NCBI RefSeq assembly: GCF_963169125.1
Contig: NC_084795.1
Coordinates: forward strand, 257,233,042-257,297,041
Origin: Humulus lupulus
Taxonomy: Eukaryota > Streptophyta > Magnoliopsida > Rosales > Cannabaceae
DNA: 64,000 nt
Reading direction: 5' to 3'
Below, one piece after another: positions 24,126 through 35,610 of the stretch; within the stretch, counting starts at the first letter, position 1; the number at the start of each line of letters is the position of its first letter. A program made the translations under genes and the position numbers. A model generated the notes under the pieces. It was not told the origin of the DNA. It worked only from the letters and a program-made list of their open reading frames with translations, and ran no database searches.

Positions 24126-24880
24126 TAACTGATGTGTTTTATCGATCTCACTGTACCTCTCACCCCTCAAGTATCCCTTTAGCAATTCCCTTATGGTTTC
24201 TAATCAAATTACTTCATACATGACCCCATCACTTCCCATAATGTAACCTTGAATACCTTTGAAGAAATCAAAACTTACTCCTTTTGGAACCTTAACTGTA
24301 ACCAAACTTCCTTAGTCTTGGTACTATCAATGAAGTGGTCATTCACATTCTGCTTCTAACTGAGAGTGGACTGAAACATCCCTAACCAATCTGAATATGG
24401 CTTGTCCATGTCATTCCTGTACTATTTCTGCTTGTCGAACATACTTGTGTCGTTGGAGCATTAGTCAGTTAAGAACCTTCACTGATAATCCATCACATTC
24501 TACTTAGTGCAAAAAGTAATTCTTGAAATGTCTCATTCTTTGATCCTCAGCTAGTAATAACCAGATCAAGGGTCAATTCCTGAGAGCATTATCCTACCTT
24601 GCAACTGAGCAATTGAACCCTTCATTCTTAACAAGCGGTGTCAACGTGTCCCATGATGAGATGCTCCGTCTGATCAATCCTCAAATCAAATACTTCTTCA
24701 ACTAAACAATTTAATTCTTTCTGCTGAGTTAATATCGTTCTTCATGATGTCCCTGATACCGATTCTATCTGTACCTCAATCCCAAAGCGTACTCAATGAT
24801 TCTTTGTGTACCCATTTAAAACCTTATTGGCCTATCCAGTCTCCATCCGGTCTAACTGATATATTCTATGTGGTACTTAC
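24126..24880 (-). pseudogene. Eroded RT remnant of element A
   Basis: Minus-strand fragments such as KNETFQELLFAL and LTNAPTT resemble the RT palm (KDEDIPKTAF, GLTNAPA), but frame breaks are frequent. Position between the protease remnant and the solo LTR supports RT. Weak by itself. Confidence 0.4.
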
Positions 24881-26060
24881 CACAATATCTAGGCATCCCA
24901 TAAATGCAACCGGGTCTTTCCCTTTCAAATCCAGATGTTACCACCATCTCTTGCAATCCATGGTTGTCCCTTATTTAATAGATTAATCCATACTCAGGAT
25001 CATATCATAATGCTCATATGACAAGCTCAAACAACTCCACTGTAAACCTTTTACCAATAGTACTCTAACCCTTCTTCGGGAAGTTACCAATTTTCTGGAA
25101 AGCACTAAAATCTCACGCCCCATGGCATGACAACAATAAGGTATGTGCCATGAATCTATGTCTCTTCCAGGGAATACATAACACCAAACTCACTTAGCTC
25201 TATATACCAAGGAACGGGAACTAGGGAGCCAATCAGTCGCCTTCGAGGAACTATCCTTGGGCTCTGACTGTATCAAAGCGAACCCTCAAACTAGGGTTGA
25301 GTAATCTATACTCCTTGGTTCTTCTAACTCTGATTCTGAGCAATCCTTCCCGACATGCCCAATCGTTCCACATAAAGGACATGCCTTCACTTGGCATCCT
25401 CCCAGATGGCGTCTCTCGCACCTGGCGCATACTAGATAACTTCACCAGGCCTCATTGCTACCTTGGCGGCCATCCTGTAAACTATAACCCCTCCTGTCAG
25501 GTCCAGGAGTAGTAGAACTATCAGGGCTCCTTCTTTTCCGATTACTGGGCATTTGCCCCTACCTGATCCCGCAAATGGGAATACCATTGCCTGAGCTTCC
25601 TACCCTATGACACTCTCACTCCATATCTCATCTCTTGTGTCTTCTATAAAGAGGCCATCCCTACTGCCTGAGCATAGATAGAAATCTCATGCATTGGAGC
25701 AACCCTAACGCTCTAGGCCATCCCAGAGTACAGTCCTCAAATGAATCGTTCTTTTCGGGTCACAACCGCTGGTACCAAATCAGAAGCAAATTGGCCAACC
25801 CATCATAACAACATACCGAGTCTGGGGTACTACTTTCCATCATGTGTGGGCATCCTCCTACCGTATACACGTGGCACAACCGCTTTATCATGGCCTACCA
25901 CTCCCATATAGTTGTGGATAGAGCTAATCATGCCCATCTACTGATCAGTTCTGAACAAACCCAAGCCTCCCTTGGAAATTGGAGGATAATGCTTCTAAAG
26001 TCTTTCATACGATAACTCTTCTATGTTTCCACCCTCAGGTTGAACCAACACTGGTGCCAT
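24881..26060 (-). pseudogene. Gag and protease remnant of element A
   Basis: On the minus strand, around 25830-26030, ERL.KHYPPISKGGLG and a following MGMISSI..YMGVVGHD match the gag of element B. A tandem zinc knuckle follows at 25330-25430 (CARCERRHLGGC and CPLCGTIGHVGKDC); the second is a perfect CX2CX4HX4C. Near 24890-25010 YDMILSMD corresponds to the conserved FDVILGMD after the protease. Frames shift between all blocks. Confidence 0.65.
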
Positions 26061-26613
26061 TGCTGACAAGTTATACGAGTCAGCGTTCCCTGACGGAACC
26101 CGCTGTCTCAACCATCTAATCTCCTCACTTTTGATCTGGCAGTGTTGCTTGCATACCAGCAAACATCTGCTACGAATTCCAGAGGTAGATGGAGGGTTCT
26201 GTCCTTAACTATCATTTGCAACCCCCATACTAATGATACCAGGTCTAGTTGACTATCTTGAATACATAATTTTTGAACCAATCTGTAGTCAATGACTTAG
26301 CCACTCAGCCCTGATATTCATATCCAGAATCATCCCATGGGTAGGTCCAAACAATCACAATAACCACACACACAATATACATATCAAAACACAAATCTAC
26401 ATTGCTCATGCATCAACTATCAAATCCCATTTCCACCAAATACATTCATACACATTATGTTCTCTATACTATCATGCATATAAGGCACATATGTTCAATT
26501 TAAATAATTAACCACATAATCATGTCATTAGGTACCTAACTGTGAGTTGAGCTTATCTTTAGCGGTGAGTGTACACACCCAGCTAGTCTTCAAGAACCCT
26601 TAAACCTAGACCA
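26061..26613. other. Leader of element A
   Basis: Non-coding stretch between the primer site and the gag remnant, AT-rich with many CACA/CATA runs. No feature recognised. Confidence 0.5.
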
Positions 26614-26624
26614 CTCTGATACCA
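26614..26624 (-). promoter_or_regulatory. Primer binding site of element A
   Basis: The minus strand reads ACTTGGTATCAGAGTGG next to the LTR, with TGGTATCAGAG matching initiator-Met tRNA. It places the 5' LTR at 26628 and upward. Confidence 0.82.
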
Positions 26625-26627
26625 AGT

Positions 26628-26947
26628 TGTAATGCCCTGGATAACCAAGACCGTTACACTGTGTATTTAAAATAGTGTTTGACTCGCTAAACAAGTCATT
26701 TGAACATAAATGTGTAATTAAAGACTAAGTCATGGTCAAGTATTAAAAGATTTGGTCAACAAAATGGTTACTTTTCATTAAAATATTAAGTTTATACATG
26801 GGATCCCAAAATCAGTTTACAGACTTATAAAAGACAAATAGAATACAACTCAACCGTCCTAGGTGACAAAATAGGGTTTAACCCTAGTTCCTCCAAAGCT
26901 ATCTCGACTGTGGCAATCAAGCAGGCTGCATATGTACACACCGCCCC
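26628..26947 (-). repeat. 5' LTR of element A, truncated by element B
   Basis: TGTAATGCCCTGGATAACC onward matches 17389-17708 closely. It stops at GCCCC, where element B begins with TGTAACGTCCC. The remaining 2 kb of this LTR is absent from the window. Confidence 0.88.
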
Positions 26948-29548
26948 TGTAACGTCCCAAATTTCCTAATAAGGCTTAGGGCCTTGATTAGGGGGCTAGG
27001 ATGGCAAATTATGGAATCATGTGATTATGTGATATATATGTGCATCATTATGTGAGTTATATTATAATATGATCTGATATGCATGTTTTGGTGCATTAAA
27101 TATGCATGTGGGCTCATTTATGATTAATTGGGTAATTTTCGTAATTTGGCCCGTTATGGGTAGATTTGGCATATATGTGGTATATGTGTGGTACTACCTT
27201 ACTATGTGGATATGTTTGGGTTACTCGAAACAAGACGACCCTACGGAGTAAGCTAATGGGAAAGTCACAACGAGACTCATAATTGACTCAGAGTGAGTCA
27301 AGGGGTATATTGGGTATTTAGCACATTACCGGGATATTGGGTAATGGGAATGATTATTTTATGATATATTGGGAGTTAGTGAGATCATGAGAGAATTCTG
27401 GGAATTTTGACAATTTTACCCCGAGGGCGTTTTTAGGACCATGAGCATTAGGATTTCCTTGAGGTTACTTAAGCTCGAAGTAATCTATCAGAAACATAAA
27501 AGAACGTTCAGTATATTCTCTCTCTCTCTCTCCCGTTATCCCTTTTTGACGCTGTTCGCATTTTTGAAGGAAATTCGAGGTTTAGGACTCGGATTCAAGC
27601 AAGGATCGAGTAATAGCGATTCTATGGAAGATTGGAAGCTTATTATCCGAAAAATTAAATTGGGAAATGACTCAATCAGAGGTAATCCAAGTTTTAAGTT
27701 TTGAGTTTTCGAGTTTTTATGCTTTGATTGGATTTAATGTCTAGATGAGTTTTTTGGTTGTTTAAGGCTTGGGATTTAATGTTTTTGGGCCATTGGTGTG
27801 TTTGGGAACTTTGTTTTTAGGATTTGAATATGTTTGGATAGTTTTTTGGAGGATTTAAAATGGGAGAAAACGTAGAAAATGGCTGGGTTTGAGGTTGGGT
27901 CGCTACCTTGTTCTAGCAAGTCGTGACCTGTGTGAACTGAGAATTGGGAGGGTTCTGCCTGGGGAGCGCGCCACGACTTTAGAGGGCCAAGTCGCAACCT
28001 GCACCCTGAAGCCCAGGCAGAGGGCTCTCTGTCAGGGAGGCGTGTCGTGACCCCCAGGGCCAAGTCGCGGCCCACCTGTGCATTTTTGGCCAAGTTTGGT
28101 TTGTAGTCGTGGGAACTTAACTCTAAGGACTCGGGATTGATCCTACTACCCGGTTTGATAGGTTTCGACGTCCCGGAGGCTAGGACTTGGTCTAGAAGTC
28201 TTTATTTACTCATTTTTGACATGATTCTATATTATGGTTGTGACTAGGTTATTGCTAGGGGTTCAGAATCAGGATCATGCTCATGGGTCATTTATTGGTA
28301 ACCTGTGCTTGGACCAAATGTAAGAAAACTGCACCCAGTATGTGATGCTTGTGATGCATGTGAATGTGGTATGGCCTGACTATTGATATGGAATTGATCA
28401 AAGCTTGAGTCACTATAAATGTGGATGATCATAATTATGCTTGTTATTATTGATGAAGCATGTCGAGTGCTTTATATTTGGATATCTGTTGCATTATGAA
28501 TGTTGGAATACATTGTTTATCTAAGTAACGCACTGACTTGTTAGTCAGAAACGACTATGGTCTTTAGTGCTGGTCGTGAAGCTATGACTTATCAGACATG
28601 ATCAATAATAATATTGAGCGATGGTTGTATGGAATTGACTTATGAGTCAAGAGCGGCAGTAGCGTACTGAATGCTGGTCGATATGATTAGATCTAATCAA
28701 CAGGAGCATTATATGCTCGACCGACCTATTGGTTGAAGAAAACTAAAGCGCTTGGCTAGTCTATGGCTAGTTACTCAAAGCTAGGGCTAAAAGGCTCAAG
28801 TTACTTGATGGTCACATGGCTTAGGGCACAGGACCCCAGGATGTCTTATTAGTCATCTATTCAGGGCGTAGGACCCCAGAATGACATAATAGTCATTTAT
28901 TCAGGGCACAGGACCCCAGTCATTTATTCAGGGCACATGACCCCAATCATCTATTTAGGGCACAGGACCCCAGTCATCTATTCAGGGTGCAGGACCCCAT
29001 AATGACTTAAAAACCATCTATTCAGGTGCAGGACCCCATAATCATTTATTTGTACTTGCCTACATGCATGAATAGGGTTATTACTGCTAGGCATGCTTAT
29101 TATGATTTGGTGACATGTTATTAACTTTTTATGAGCATGTTTAAGTTTTCTTGCTGAGCCTCGACTCACGGGTGCTATGTGGTGCAAATAAAGGTAAAAG
29201 AAAGTCGGACCATCCATGAGTTGGGGAACTTAGGTGACGATGTGTACATATGCGGCTGCTCGACCAGCACGGCCGAGGGTTTAAAGAGGAACTAGGGTTA
29301 AACCCTATTTTGCTGCTTAGGTTAGCTGGTTGTAAATCTTTTATTGTAATTAACCTTTTAAATGTATTTTGGGATCCCAGTGTATACAATAAACGTTTTA
29401 GTGAAACGTTTGTATCTTTGACCAAAATTTTTAACCCTAAACCGTTAATCACATTTAGTTACATGATTATGGCCAAATGACTCGTTTAATGAGTTTAGCA
29501 CTATTTAAAATACACAGTGCAACAGTCCCTGGGTATTAGGGCATTACA
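26948..29548 (+). repeat. 5' LTR of element B
   Basis: 2601 bp from TGTAACGTCCCAAATTTCC to GGGCATTACA. Contains a CT microsatellite near 27518-27532, GC-rich AAGTCGCGGC-type segments (27898-28075) and a short tandem array (28811-29050). Matches 34284-34394 plus 36818-37797. Confidence 0.9.
28811..29050 (+). repeat. Short tandem repeat array in the element B LTR
   Basis: About seven imperfect copies of a unit built on TTCAGGGCACAGGACCCCAG followed by TCATCTA-like or TGACTTATTAGTCAT-like spacers; unit length varies from about 28 to 48 bp. A diverged version occurs in the related solo LTR near 55390-55600. Confidence 0.75.
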
Positions 29549-29552
29549 AACT

Positions 29553-29563
29553 TGGTATCAGGG
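29553..29563 (+). promoter_or_regulatory. Primer binding site of element B
   Basis: TGGTATCAGGG sits a few bases after the LTR end. It matches initiator-Met tRNA apart from one base. Confidence 0.78.
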
Positions 29564-29566
29564 TGA

Positions 29567-30114
29567 GCCAAGGTTAAGGATTCCTGTAGACAAGTTGGGC
29601 ATGTACACTCATCACTAGAGACAAGCTTCACTCAGGGTATGGTAACTATTTATGTGGCTATGTGCTTAACTACTTAAATATGATATAAATGATTTACATG
29701 CATATCTTATTAGGAAGCATGAGATTCTGATAGGGCCTGGCCCTTGCCTATTGATATGATTATGTGATTACCTGCTCATTGATTATATGAATGTGTTATT
29801 TGGATGTTGGAGTTGAAAGCATGGTATGTTTGTTGGAAGAGCAGGGGGTTATGAATTAATGCATGAATATTGTGGGCATGTTTTTAGCACTGCGGTGATT
29901 TGTGAATATGGTGTTTGTGATTGTTCCCATGGGGGAAATCTTTTGAATGTGCTCATCATGTTTAATGGATCAAGCTATTGACTGCAGACTAATCAGAGGT
30001 TATGTTCCCAAGGCAGTTAATGGGACCCGGTGGTAGTTATATTGAGGCTAGGAATTACAGCTAGGGCCTGAGCACTTCGCCTGCCTATCGGAATTGGAAG
30101 CAGGTGTTACAGAT
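29567..30114 (+). other. Leader of element B
   Basis: Non-coding stretch between the primer site and gag. No conserved feature recognised. Confidence 0.5.
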
Positions 30115-30970
30115 ATGCAATTAAGATTGCAGAGGCAAGAGGAAGAGACCAGGTATTTAAAATAGCAGCAGTTTTTGTCAGGGAATACCTCTTCCTTTGC
30201 TATGTCAAGAGTGGCACCAGTATTGGCTCAGCCTAGGGTTGAGAACAGATGGGAATTTCTTTATGAAAGATTCCAGGAATATTACCCTCTAATTTTTGAG
30301 GGAGGCCTAGATCCATTCAGAGCTAAGCAATGGATGGGCATGATCATTTCCATCCTCGACAGTATGGGAGTGGTAGATCATGATAGGATGATCTGTGCTA
30401 CATATGTGTTGTGGGAAGATACCCGGATGTGGTGGGAAGTGGTATCCCAGACATGAGATACAGCTGCGATGAACTGGAAAGAATTTAGGTAATTGTTTAA
30501 TGAAAGATATTATTGTGATGCAATCAAGACTGCTAAGATAGATGAGTTTCTAAACCTGTTCAGGGAAATGTAACAATAACCGAGTATGTTAACAGATTCG
30601 ACGGGTTGGCCAAGTTTTCTTTTGATATGATACCCACGGATGTGGCTAGAAAAGAATGATTTATCCAGGGATTGAATCCCATAATAGCTCAGGGCGTTAT
30701 AGTCGCCTCAGTACATGAAATCTCTACCTACGCTAAGGTGGTAGGGAAGGCTCATGTTGTTGAGAGCACAAGAAATGAGATTGAGAAGGAGAGTGTCGGA
30801 GAGCACGGAGCTTAGACAGTGATGCCTCCGTTTGTTTGATCGGGCAAGAATGAGGATTGGAAAGTCTACCCAAAATGCACTCGGTGTAAGAGGCGCCATT
30901 TGGGAGAATGCCGAGCAAAGGCATGTTTCTTATGTGGGATGGTTGGGAACCTCAAGAGGGATTCCCTAAG
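30115..30970 (+). pseudogene. Gag of element B
   Basis: The central frame (30175-30456) carries ENRWEFLYERFQEYYPLIFE, FRAKQWMGMIISILDSMGV and DTRMWWEVVSQT, the retrotrans_gag core. A TGA then interrupts it, and further breaks follow. At 30873-30965 a zinc-knuckle pair is visible: CTRCKRRHLGEC is intact, while the second, CFLCGMVGNLKRDS, has lost its His (now Asn) and last Cys (now Ser). Confidence 0.82.
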
Positions 30971-31227
30971 GCGAATGAAGGATAAGCCAAAGGGGGCGGA
31001 TAACTCGACCTTAGCTTGAGTGTTCGCTCTAACACAGTCAAAGTCAGGGACTGAGAATGAGACTGGGGCTGTTTCCTCAGTGGTGGTAGGTCAGTTTTTA
31101 GTTTTGATTCTTGTAATTTGCTAACTAGTTTTGGTGCCATATTGTTCTTTGCTTTGTTGCATCTAGAGAGGCCTAGATTTGATATGCAGATTACATGGTT
31201 ATGTTGTGATGAGAATGTGGTAATCTA

Positions 31228-31446
31228 TTGGTAATTTTAAGAGATGAGTTATATTATTGTGGAAATGACTCATCAGTTGATTTAATAGAGTTGGTTATGA
31301 CTAACTTCAATATGATCTTGGATATGGATTGGTTAGACGAGTTTGGGGAAATGATAGATTGCAAGGAAAGGATGGTAACTCTTGGGATTGAGGGTGAGAA
31401 ACCCTTGTATTTTTTGGCACTATGCATGGACCCCGTATGCTTATGA
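31228..31446 (+). pseudogene. Protease region of element B
   Basis: MTNFNMILDMDWLDEFGEMIDC corresponds to the conserved segment after the aspartic protease (FDVILGMDWL...YGATIDC). The active-site DTGAT block upstream is not recognisable in 30970-31227, which otherwise shows nothing. Confidence 0.65.
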
Positions 31447-31559
31447 CATCTATACTTAGACTTAAAGAGCTATTGTAGGAAGGATGCATAAGACTTTTAG
31501 CTAGTGTGGTGGATACCACTCAGGTCGTGCCAATGGGACCAGGATAGACTGGATTAGTC

Positions 31560-31965
31560 TGTGAGTTTCTGGATGTGTTTCTGGGGATTTGCTAGGGTTA
31601 CCTTTACATAAAGAAGGAGAATTGTGATTAGGTTGGTGCCAGAGACAGAACCAGGCCTAGGACACTATACTGAACAGCTTCAGCAGAGCTGTAGGAACTA
31701 AAGGTTCAGTGATTGAGTAAGACAGTATTCTCCAAAATGGATCTTCTATCTGGTTATTACCAGCTGAAGATCAGGAAGAAGGATAAGCAGAAGACTGCCT
31801 TTTATATTAGTTATGGGCACTAGAAGTGCTGGGTTATGTCTTTTGGATTTGATTAGTGCCCTAGTTGTTTTGATGGATTAGATGAACATGGTATTAAAGG
31901 ATTATTTGAAGTGATTGGTGATTGTTGTTATCAATGATATTGTGGTATACTCTGAGCAAGAGATT
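31560..31965 (+). pseudogene. Reverse transcriptase remnant of element B
   Basis: [18 protein letters not shown] (about 31749-31803) and VMSFGFD are RT palm motifs. After a frame change the catalytic box reads VINDIVVYS (about 31925-31950): the first Asp of the usual IDD is Asn. Stops replace several tryptophan or glutamine codons. Confidence 0.7.
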
Positions 31966-32394
31966 AGCCAAGGAACGCCTTAGAGGTCAGGAGTTTCCTT
32001 GGACGGGCAGGATATTACATGTGCTTTGTGGAAGAATTCTGAGTCTTCCTACAGATCATAACCAATTTATAAGTTATTATGATACTCATTGACAGAAAAT
32101 GAGATTGCCTATGCATCATGTTAGCTGAAGGATATGACCAGAACAGAAGTAGAGTTACTGGTGGGCTAGTTGGCAACATTATGCTTGAGTTTACTCTTTT
32201 AGAGAGGTTGAAAGGAAAATAGTTGAGTGAACCACAGATGGGAAGAATTGAGGGGAATGTCTTAGCTGGGTTAGCTAAGGATCATACAGTGTCAGGCATG
32301 AGTTATTGAGGTATAAGGATCAGATTAGTATTCCGATGGTCACTGAGATTAAATGGGATGTTCTGGATGAATCTCATACTACCCCTTCTTCTCT
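31966..32394 (+). pseudogene. RNase H region of element B, barely recognisable
   Basis: Position between RT and integrase, plus a fragment ENEIAYASC resembling the ...PIAYASRQL segment of Tekay RNase H near 32098-32124, support this. Nothing else is readable. Confidence 0.4.
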
Positions 32395-33133
32395 TCATCC
32401 AGGCACCATGAAGATGTACCATGATATGAAAGCTTTATAGTGGTGGCCTGGGATGAAAAGGGACGTAACTGAATACGTGGCAAAGTTCCTAACCTATTAG
32501 TAGGTCAAGACAGAGTATCAGAAACTAGTAAGGCCATTACAGCCTTTGTGTATTCCATAGTGGAAGGATATCACGATGGATTTTGGGGTGGGGTTGCCTA
32601 GGGTAGTGGGCTAGTGTGATTTCTGTTCGGGTTATTATGGACCAGTATACACAGTCAGCTTGCTTTTATCAGTAAGGATGCATAATACAATCGACCAGCA
32701 TGTAGTTCCCTGTGTGAGAGAGATAGTACGCCTTCATGGAACTTTGAGGTCTACCCTGATGGATAGGGACCCTGTATTTACTTCCAAGTTTTGAGGAAGG
32801 TTGTAGAAGGCAATGAGTATATAGTTGGAGTTTAGTACAACTTATCATCCTCAGATTGATGGTAAATTAGAGGGAGTTATTCAATTATTAAAAGGACACC
32901 TTATGAGATGTTGTATAGTAGGAAATGTATATCGCTCATTCACTGGGATGAGATGAGTGAGATGTTATATTTGGATCTTGTGGTAGTTTAGGGGATCATT
33001 GAGGCTATTGAAAAGCTTAAAGCTCGGATGCTCACTTCTCAGAGTAAATGGAAAAGTTATGTTAATTTGAAATGAGGGAACGTGGAGTTCCAAGTGGAAG
33101 GCTATATCTTCCTTAGAGTATCACCATGGAAAG
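32395..33133 (+). pseudogene. Integrase of element B, first part
   Basis: HPGTMKMYHDMKAL..WWPGMKRDV is the HHCC domain, but the two cysteines of the usual CLTCQQVK are lost (FLTY..VK). The core follows with MDFGVGLPR, MDRDPVFTSKF and TYHPQIDGKLEGVIQ, so D, D and E positions are present. KRTPYEMLYSRKC and a final RVSPWK at 33115-33132 lead up to the Cassandra insertion. Several stops interrupt it. Confidence 0.82.
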
Positions 33134-33280
33134 TGTGACAGTCAGAATCCCGTGATCCGTAGGGGGAAAGACCGGGTAAAAAGCTGTGTAATCCCACAAC
33201 GCTTGGGGAAGGTCATGTGTGATAATTCTAAGACTGTGTAGGTATGGGACTACACGGTTGAAGATGGCTTAAATAGATTG

Positions 33281-33410
33281 ATGGGTACTACTTTTATCAA
33301 CAAGATGCATCTTCTTTTCGGTAGCCCATCACTTGAGAACTCCAAAGTTAAGCGTGGTTGACCTGGAGTAATCTCAAGATGGGTGACCTCTTGGGAAGTT
33401 TTCCTAGGAA
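33281..33410 (+). rRNA. 5S-rRNA-like domain in left Cassandra LTR
   Basis: The 3' half matches plant 5S rRNA well: GAACTCCAAAGTTAAGCGTG (box A region) and AAGATGGGTGACCTCTTGGG (intermediate element/box C). The 5' half is diverged (GGTACTACTTTTATCAACAA). A derived copy inside a retroelement, not a genomic 5S gene. Box C has one change (CTTGGG for CCTGGG) compared with the right copy. Confidence 0.8.
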
Positions 33411-33510
33411 GTGTGCGAGTGAGGACAAAGCATGCTGGAAAGACTCGTGTTGGTTTGTAGGGCTAGTCATCATTCCAGGAAGCAGCCATAGTGATGTAGG
33501 GCGTTACAAA

Positions 33511-33523
33511 TGGTATCAGAGCC
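33511..33523 (+). promoter_or_regulatory. tRNA-iMet primer site of the Cassandra element
   Basis: TGGTATCAGAGCC, two bases after the left LTR. Confidence 0.9.
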
Positions 33524-33727
33524 TTGACCCAGCCGGAAGTGTGGCCGACGGGGACATCAGACTCCTAAGGGGCATTGATTGTGACAGTCAGAATCCTGTG
33601 ATCCGCAAGGGGAAATACCAGGTAAAAGCTATGCAATCTCACACCGCCTGGGGAAGGTCATGTGTGATTATTCTAAGACTGTGTAGGTATGGGACTACAC
33701 GGTTGAAGATGGCTTAAATGGATTGAT

Positions 33728-33852
33728 GGGTACTACCTATATCAACAAGATGCATCTTCTTTTCGGTAGTCCATCACTTGAGAACTCCAAAGTTAAGCGT
33801 GCTTGACCTGGAGTAATCTCAAGATGGGTGACCTCCTGGGAAGTTTTCCCAG
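33728..33852 (+). rRNA. 5S-rRNA-like domain in right Cassandra LTR
   Basis: Box A segment AAGTTAAGCGTGCTTG and box C segment GATGGGTGACCTCCTGGG (33823-33840) are identical to typical plant 5S. It is the better conserved of the two copies and could in principle bind the Pol III 5S factors. Confidence 0.82.
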
Positions 33853-33888
33853 GAAGCGTGCGAGTGAGGACAAAGCACGCTAGAAAGA

Positions 33889-34060
33889 GATAAGGGCAGG
33901 TTGAGCCCTAGATTAGTAGGACCATTGGAAATCCTGGATAGGATCGGTCAGGTGGCCTATAAACTGGCCTTATCTTTAGTACTGTTAGTCGTACACAATG
34001 TGTTTCATATTTCCATGTTGAGGAAACATGTGTTAGATGAGACTCATGTGTTATGAGGAT
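33889..34060 (+). pseudogene. Integrase C-terminal segment of element B
   Basis: After the TRIM the frame continues as GPLEILDRIGQVAYKLALSL and HNVFHISMLRKHVLDETHV, the conserved end of Tekay integrase. A typical chromodomain tail after it (34061-34250) is not readable. Confidence 0.82.
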
Positions 34061-34250
34061 CTAGAATTATAGTCTAAGTTGTCCTGTGAGGAATAGCCAG
34101 CTCAGATATGAGACAGAAAGAACAGAGTTTTGATGAACAAAACTAAACCTTTGGTTAAGGTATGATACAGAAACAATAAGGTTGAGGGAACAACCTAGAA
34201 ACTAGAATCAAATATGTGGGATTGATACTTCAGGCTATTCAGATAAAATT

Positions 34251-34283
34251 TTGAGGACAAAATTTTTGTAAGGAGGGGATAGT
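34251..34283 (+). promoter_or_regulatory. 3' signature and polypurine tract of element B
   Basis: ATTTTGAGGACAAAATTTTT followed by GTAAGGAGGGGATAGT abuts the 3' LTR. Same arrangement as in element A. Confidence 0.83.
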
Positions 34284-35610
34284 TGTAACATCCCAAATTT
34301 CCTAATAAGGCTTAGGGCCTTGATTAGGGGGCCAGGATGACAAATTATGGAATTATATGATTATGTGATATATATGTGCACCATTATGTGATTATGTAAC
34401 GACCTCCTTTCTTAACATACATATATATAGTGTAAAACAAAGTTTAACTTGAATACAACAATATTGAAATTTTGAATTTACAAAAAAGAAAAAATTTATA
34501 AAAAAAATACATAAACTAATGTTCATAACTTCAAAGCATACAATACTCACAACCAAATAAAACTTTATCTTACATACAAATCTTAATACTTTTAGAAATA
34601 ATTTACGTGGCGTTACTACACCTTAACGTAGAACTATAGATGTATCCAACCGATAAATTTAAAAGCTTTATGTAAATTAAAAAGTTCATGAAATACTTTT
34701 AAAGCTTTATGTAAATTATAAAGTTCACAAAATAATTTTTATGAAATATAGATATAAAATCAAGTTTCTCGTTTATTTATAATATAGCATAGCAGAACCC
34801 CACTCCCTTCAGGTCAGCCCCATATGTACAGTCATGTTGGCTCCACGTATACTCATCAATAATTTATATTTGGGGCATCTTACCAACACTACAAACATTA
34901 TCTGATGAGCTAAGGAATAACTACCTCATATGCATTAAAATAAATGTGCAACATGTTATGTATTTTCTTTCTTTCACTTTCCTTTCTTTTGGGTCCTAAA
35001 GGATGTTGCTGTCGGCATTACGTTGGGAATCACATTCCCACCTTAACATAAACATGATACTAGGAAATTTCTCCCTCATAAACATTCATTATATAGATAA
35101 GTATATGTCTCCCTTATTACATTTTGGGACATAGGTCTCCCAAGCAGCACATCTACTTTAACGTATCTATAAACATAAAAACAATATGGTAGAATAACAT
35201 GTAAATCATATATATGCACATAAGACATATAAAAGACTTGTGTTGTAGATGAGGATTCTACTTACCTCGCGTCTTGATAAAACAACCAAAATTGTTAGCT
35301 TCCTCATAAAAACACAAACTATTAACTTATAATTGTTATTATTCCATTTTCCCTATTTTATTATTTATTTTATGTCCAGGCATATGGTCATACTATAATT
35401 TTCCATGGCAAGATCTCGGTCTAAAAGTCGTGGTCATGGTCATACGGAAATGTCCAGGTCATAATACCAGTCCATAATAATAGGGAATAATGTCATATAA
35501 TAAAAGTACATAATAGTCAAAAGTGTGACCATAGCCTATATAAGTTTAGTATTATAAGAACACATTAAAAATAGTTTGTATTTCAATTTTGGCATTGTAA
35601 ATTACAACGA

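Larger units (their letters stand above)
17389..26947 (-). mobile_element. Tekay-type element A, degenerate
   Basis: Minus-strand Ty3/gypsy element with a 3' LTR (17389-19718), a polypurine tract beside it, an eroded internal region interrupted by a solo LTR (21628-24125), a tRNA-iMet-like primer site and the first 320 bp (minus-strand end) of the 5' LTR, which is cut at 26947 by element B. The LTR copies match over their shared 320 bp with few differences. The rest of its 5' LTR is not found on the far side of B, so it was deleted. Confidence 0.88.
33134..33888 (+). mobile_element. Cassandra-type TRIM with 5S-rRNA-like LTRs
   Basis: A very small LTR element: left LTR 33134-33508 (375 bp, TGTGACAGTC...GCGTTACA), perfect tRNA-iMet primer site TGGTATCAGAGCC (33511-33523), an internal region of only 71 bp, a purine-rich AAGGGGCAT before the second LTR, and a right LTR 33580-33888 that lacks its last 65-70 bp. 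Both LTRs contain a 5S-rRNA-like region. These traits define Cassandra, a non-coding TRIM known from many plants. It splits the integrase gene of element B, whose homology resumes right after it. Confidence 0.92.

Noticed and set aside
17389..26947. Element A as a tandem of two independent elements
   Set aside because: The block at 21628-24125 has LTR ends on both sides and a near-perfect target duplication, and gag to RT remnants plus one primer site occur only once, so it is one element with a solo LTR inside.
28811..29050. CRISPR-like array
   Set aside because: Units are imperfect, spacers are related to each other, and the setting is a plant LTR.
33358..33717. 119-codon plus-strand frame across the Cassandra element
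   Set aside because: It runs through LTR, primer site and second LTR of a non-coding TRIM; the 5S-derived content explains the sequence.
33281..33852. A genuine tandem 5S rRNA gene array
   Set aside because: Only two diverged copies, each inside an LTR with primer site and purine tract between them; the 5' halves are poorly conserved.
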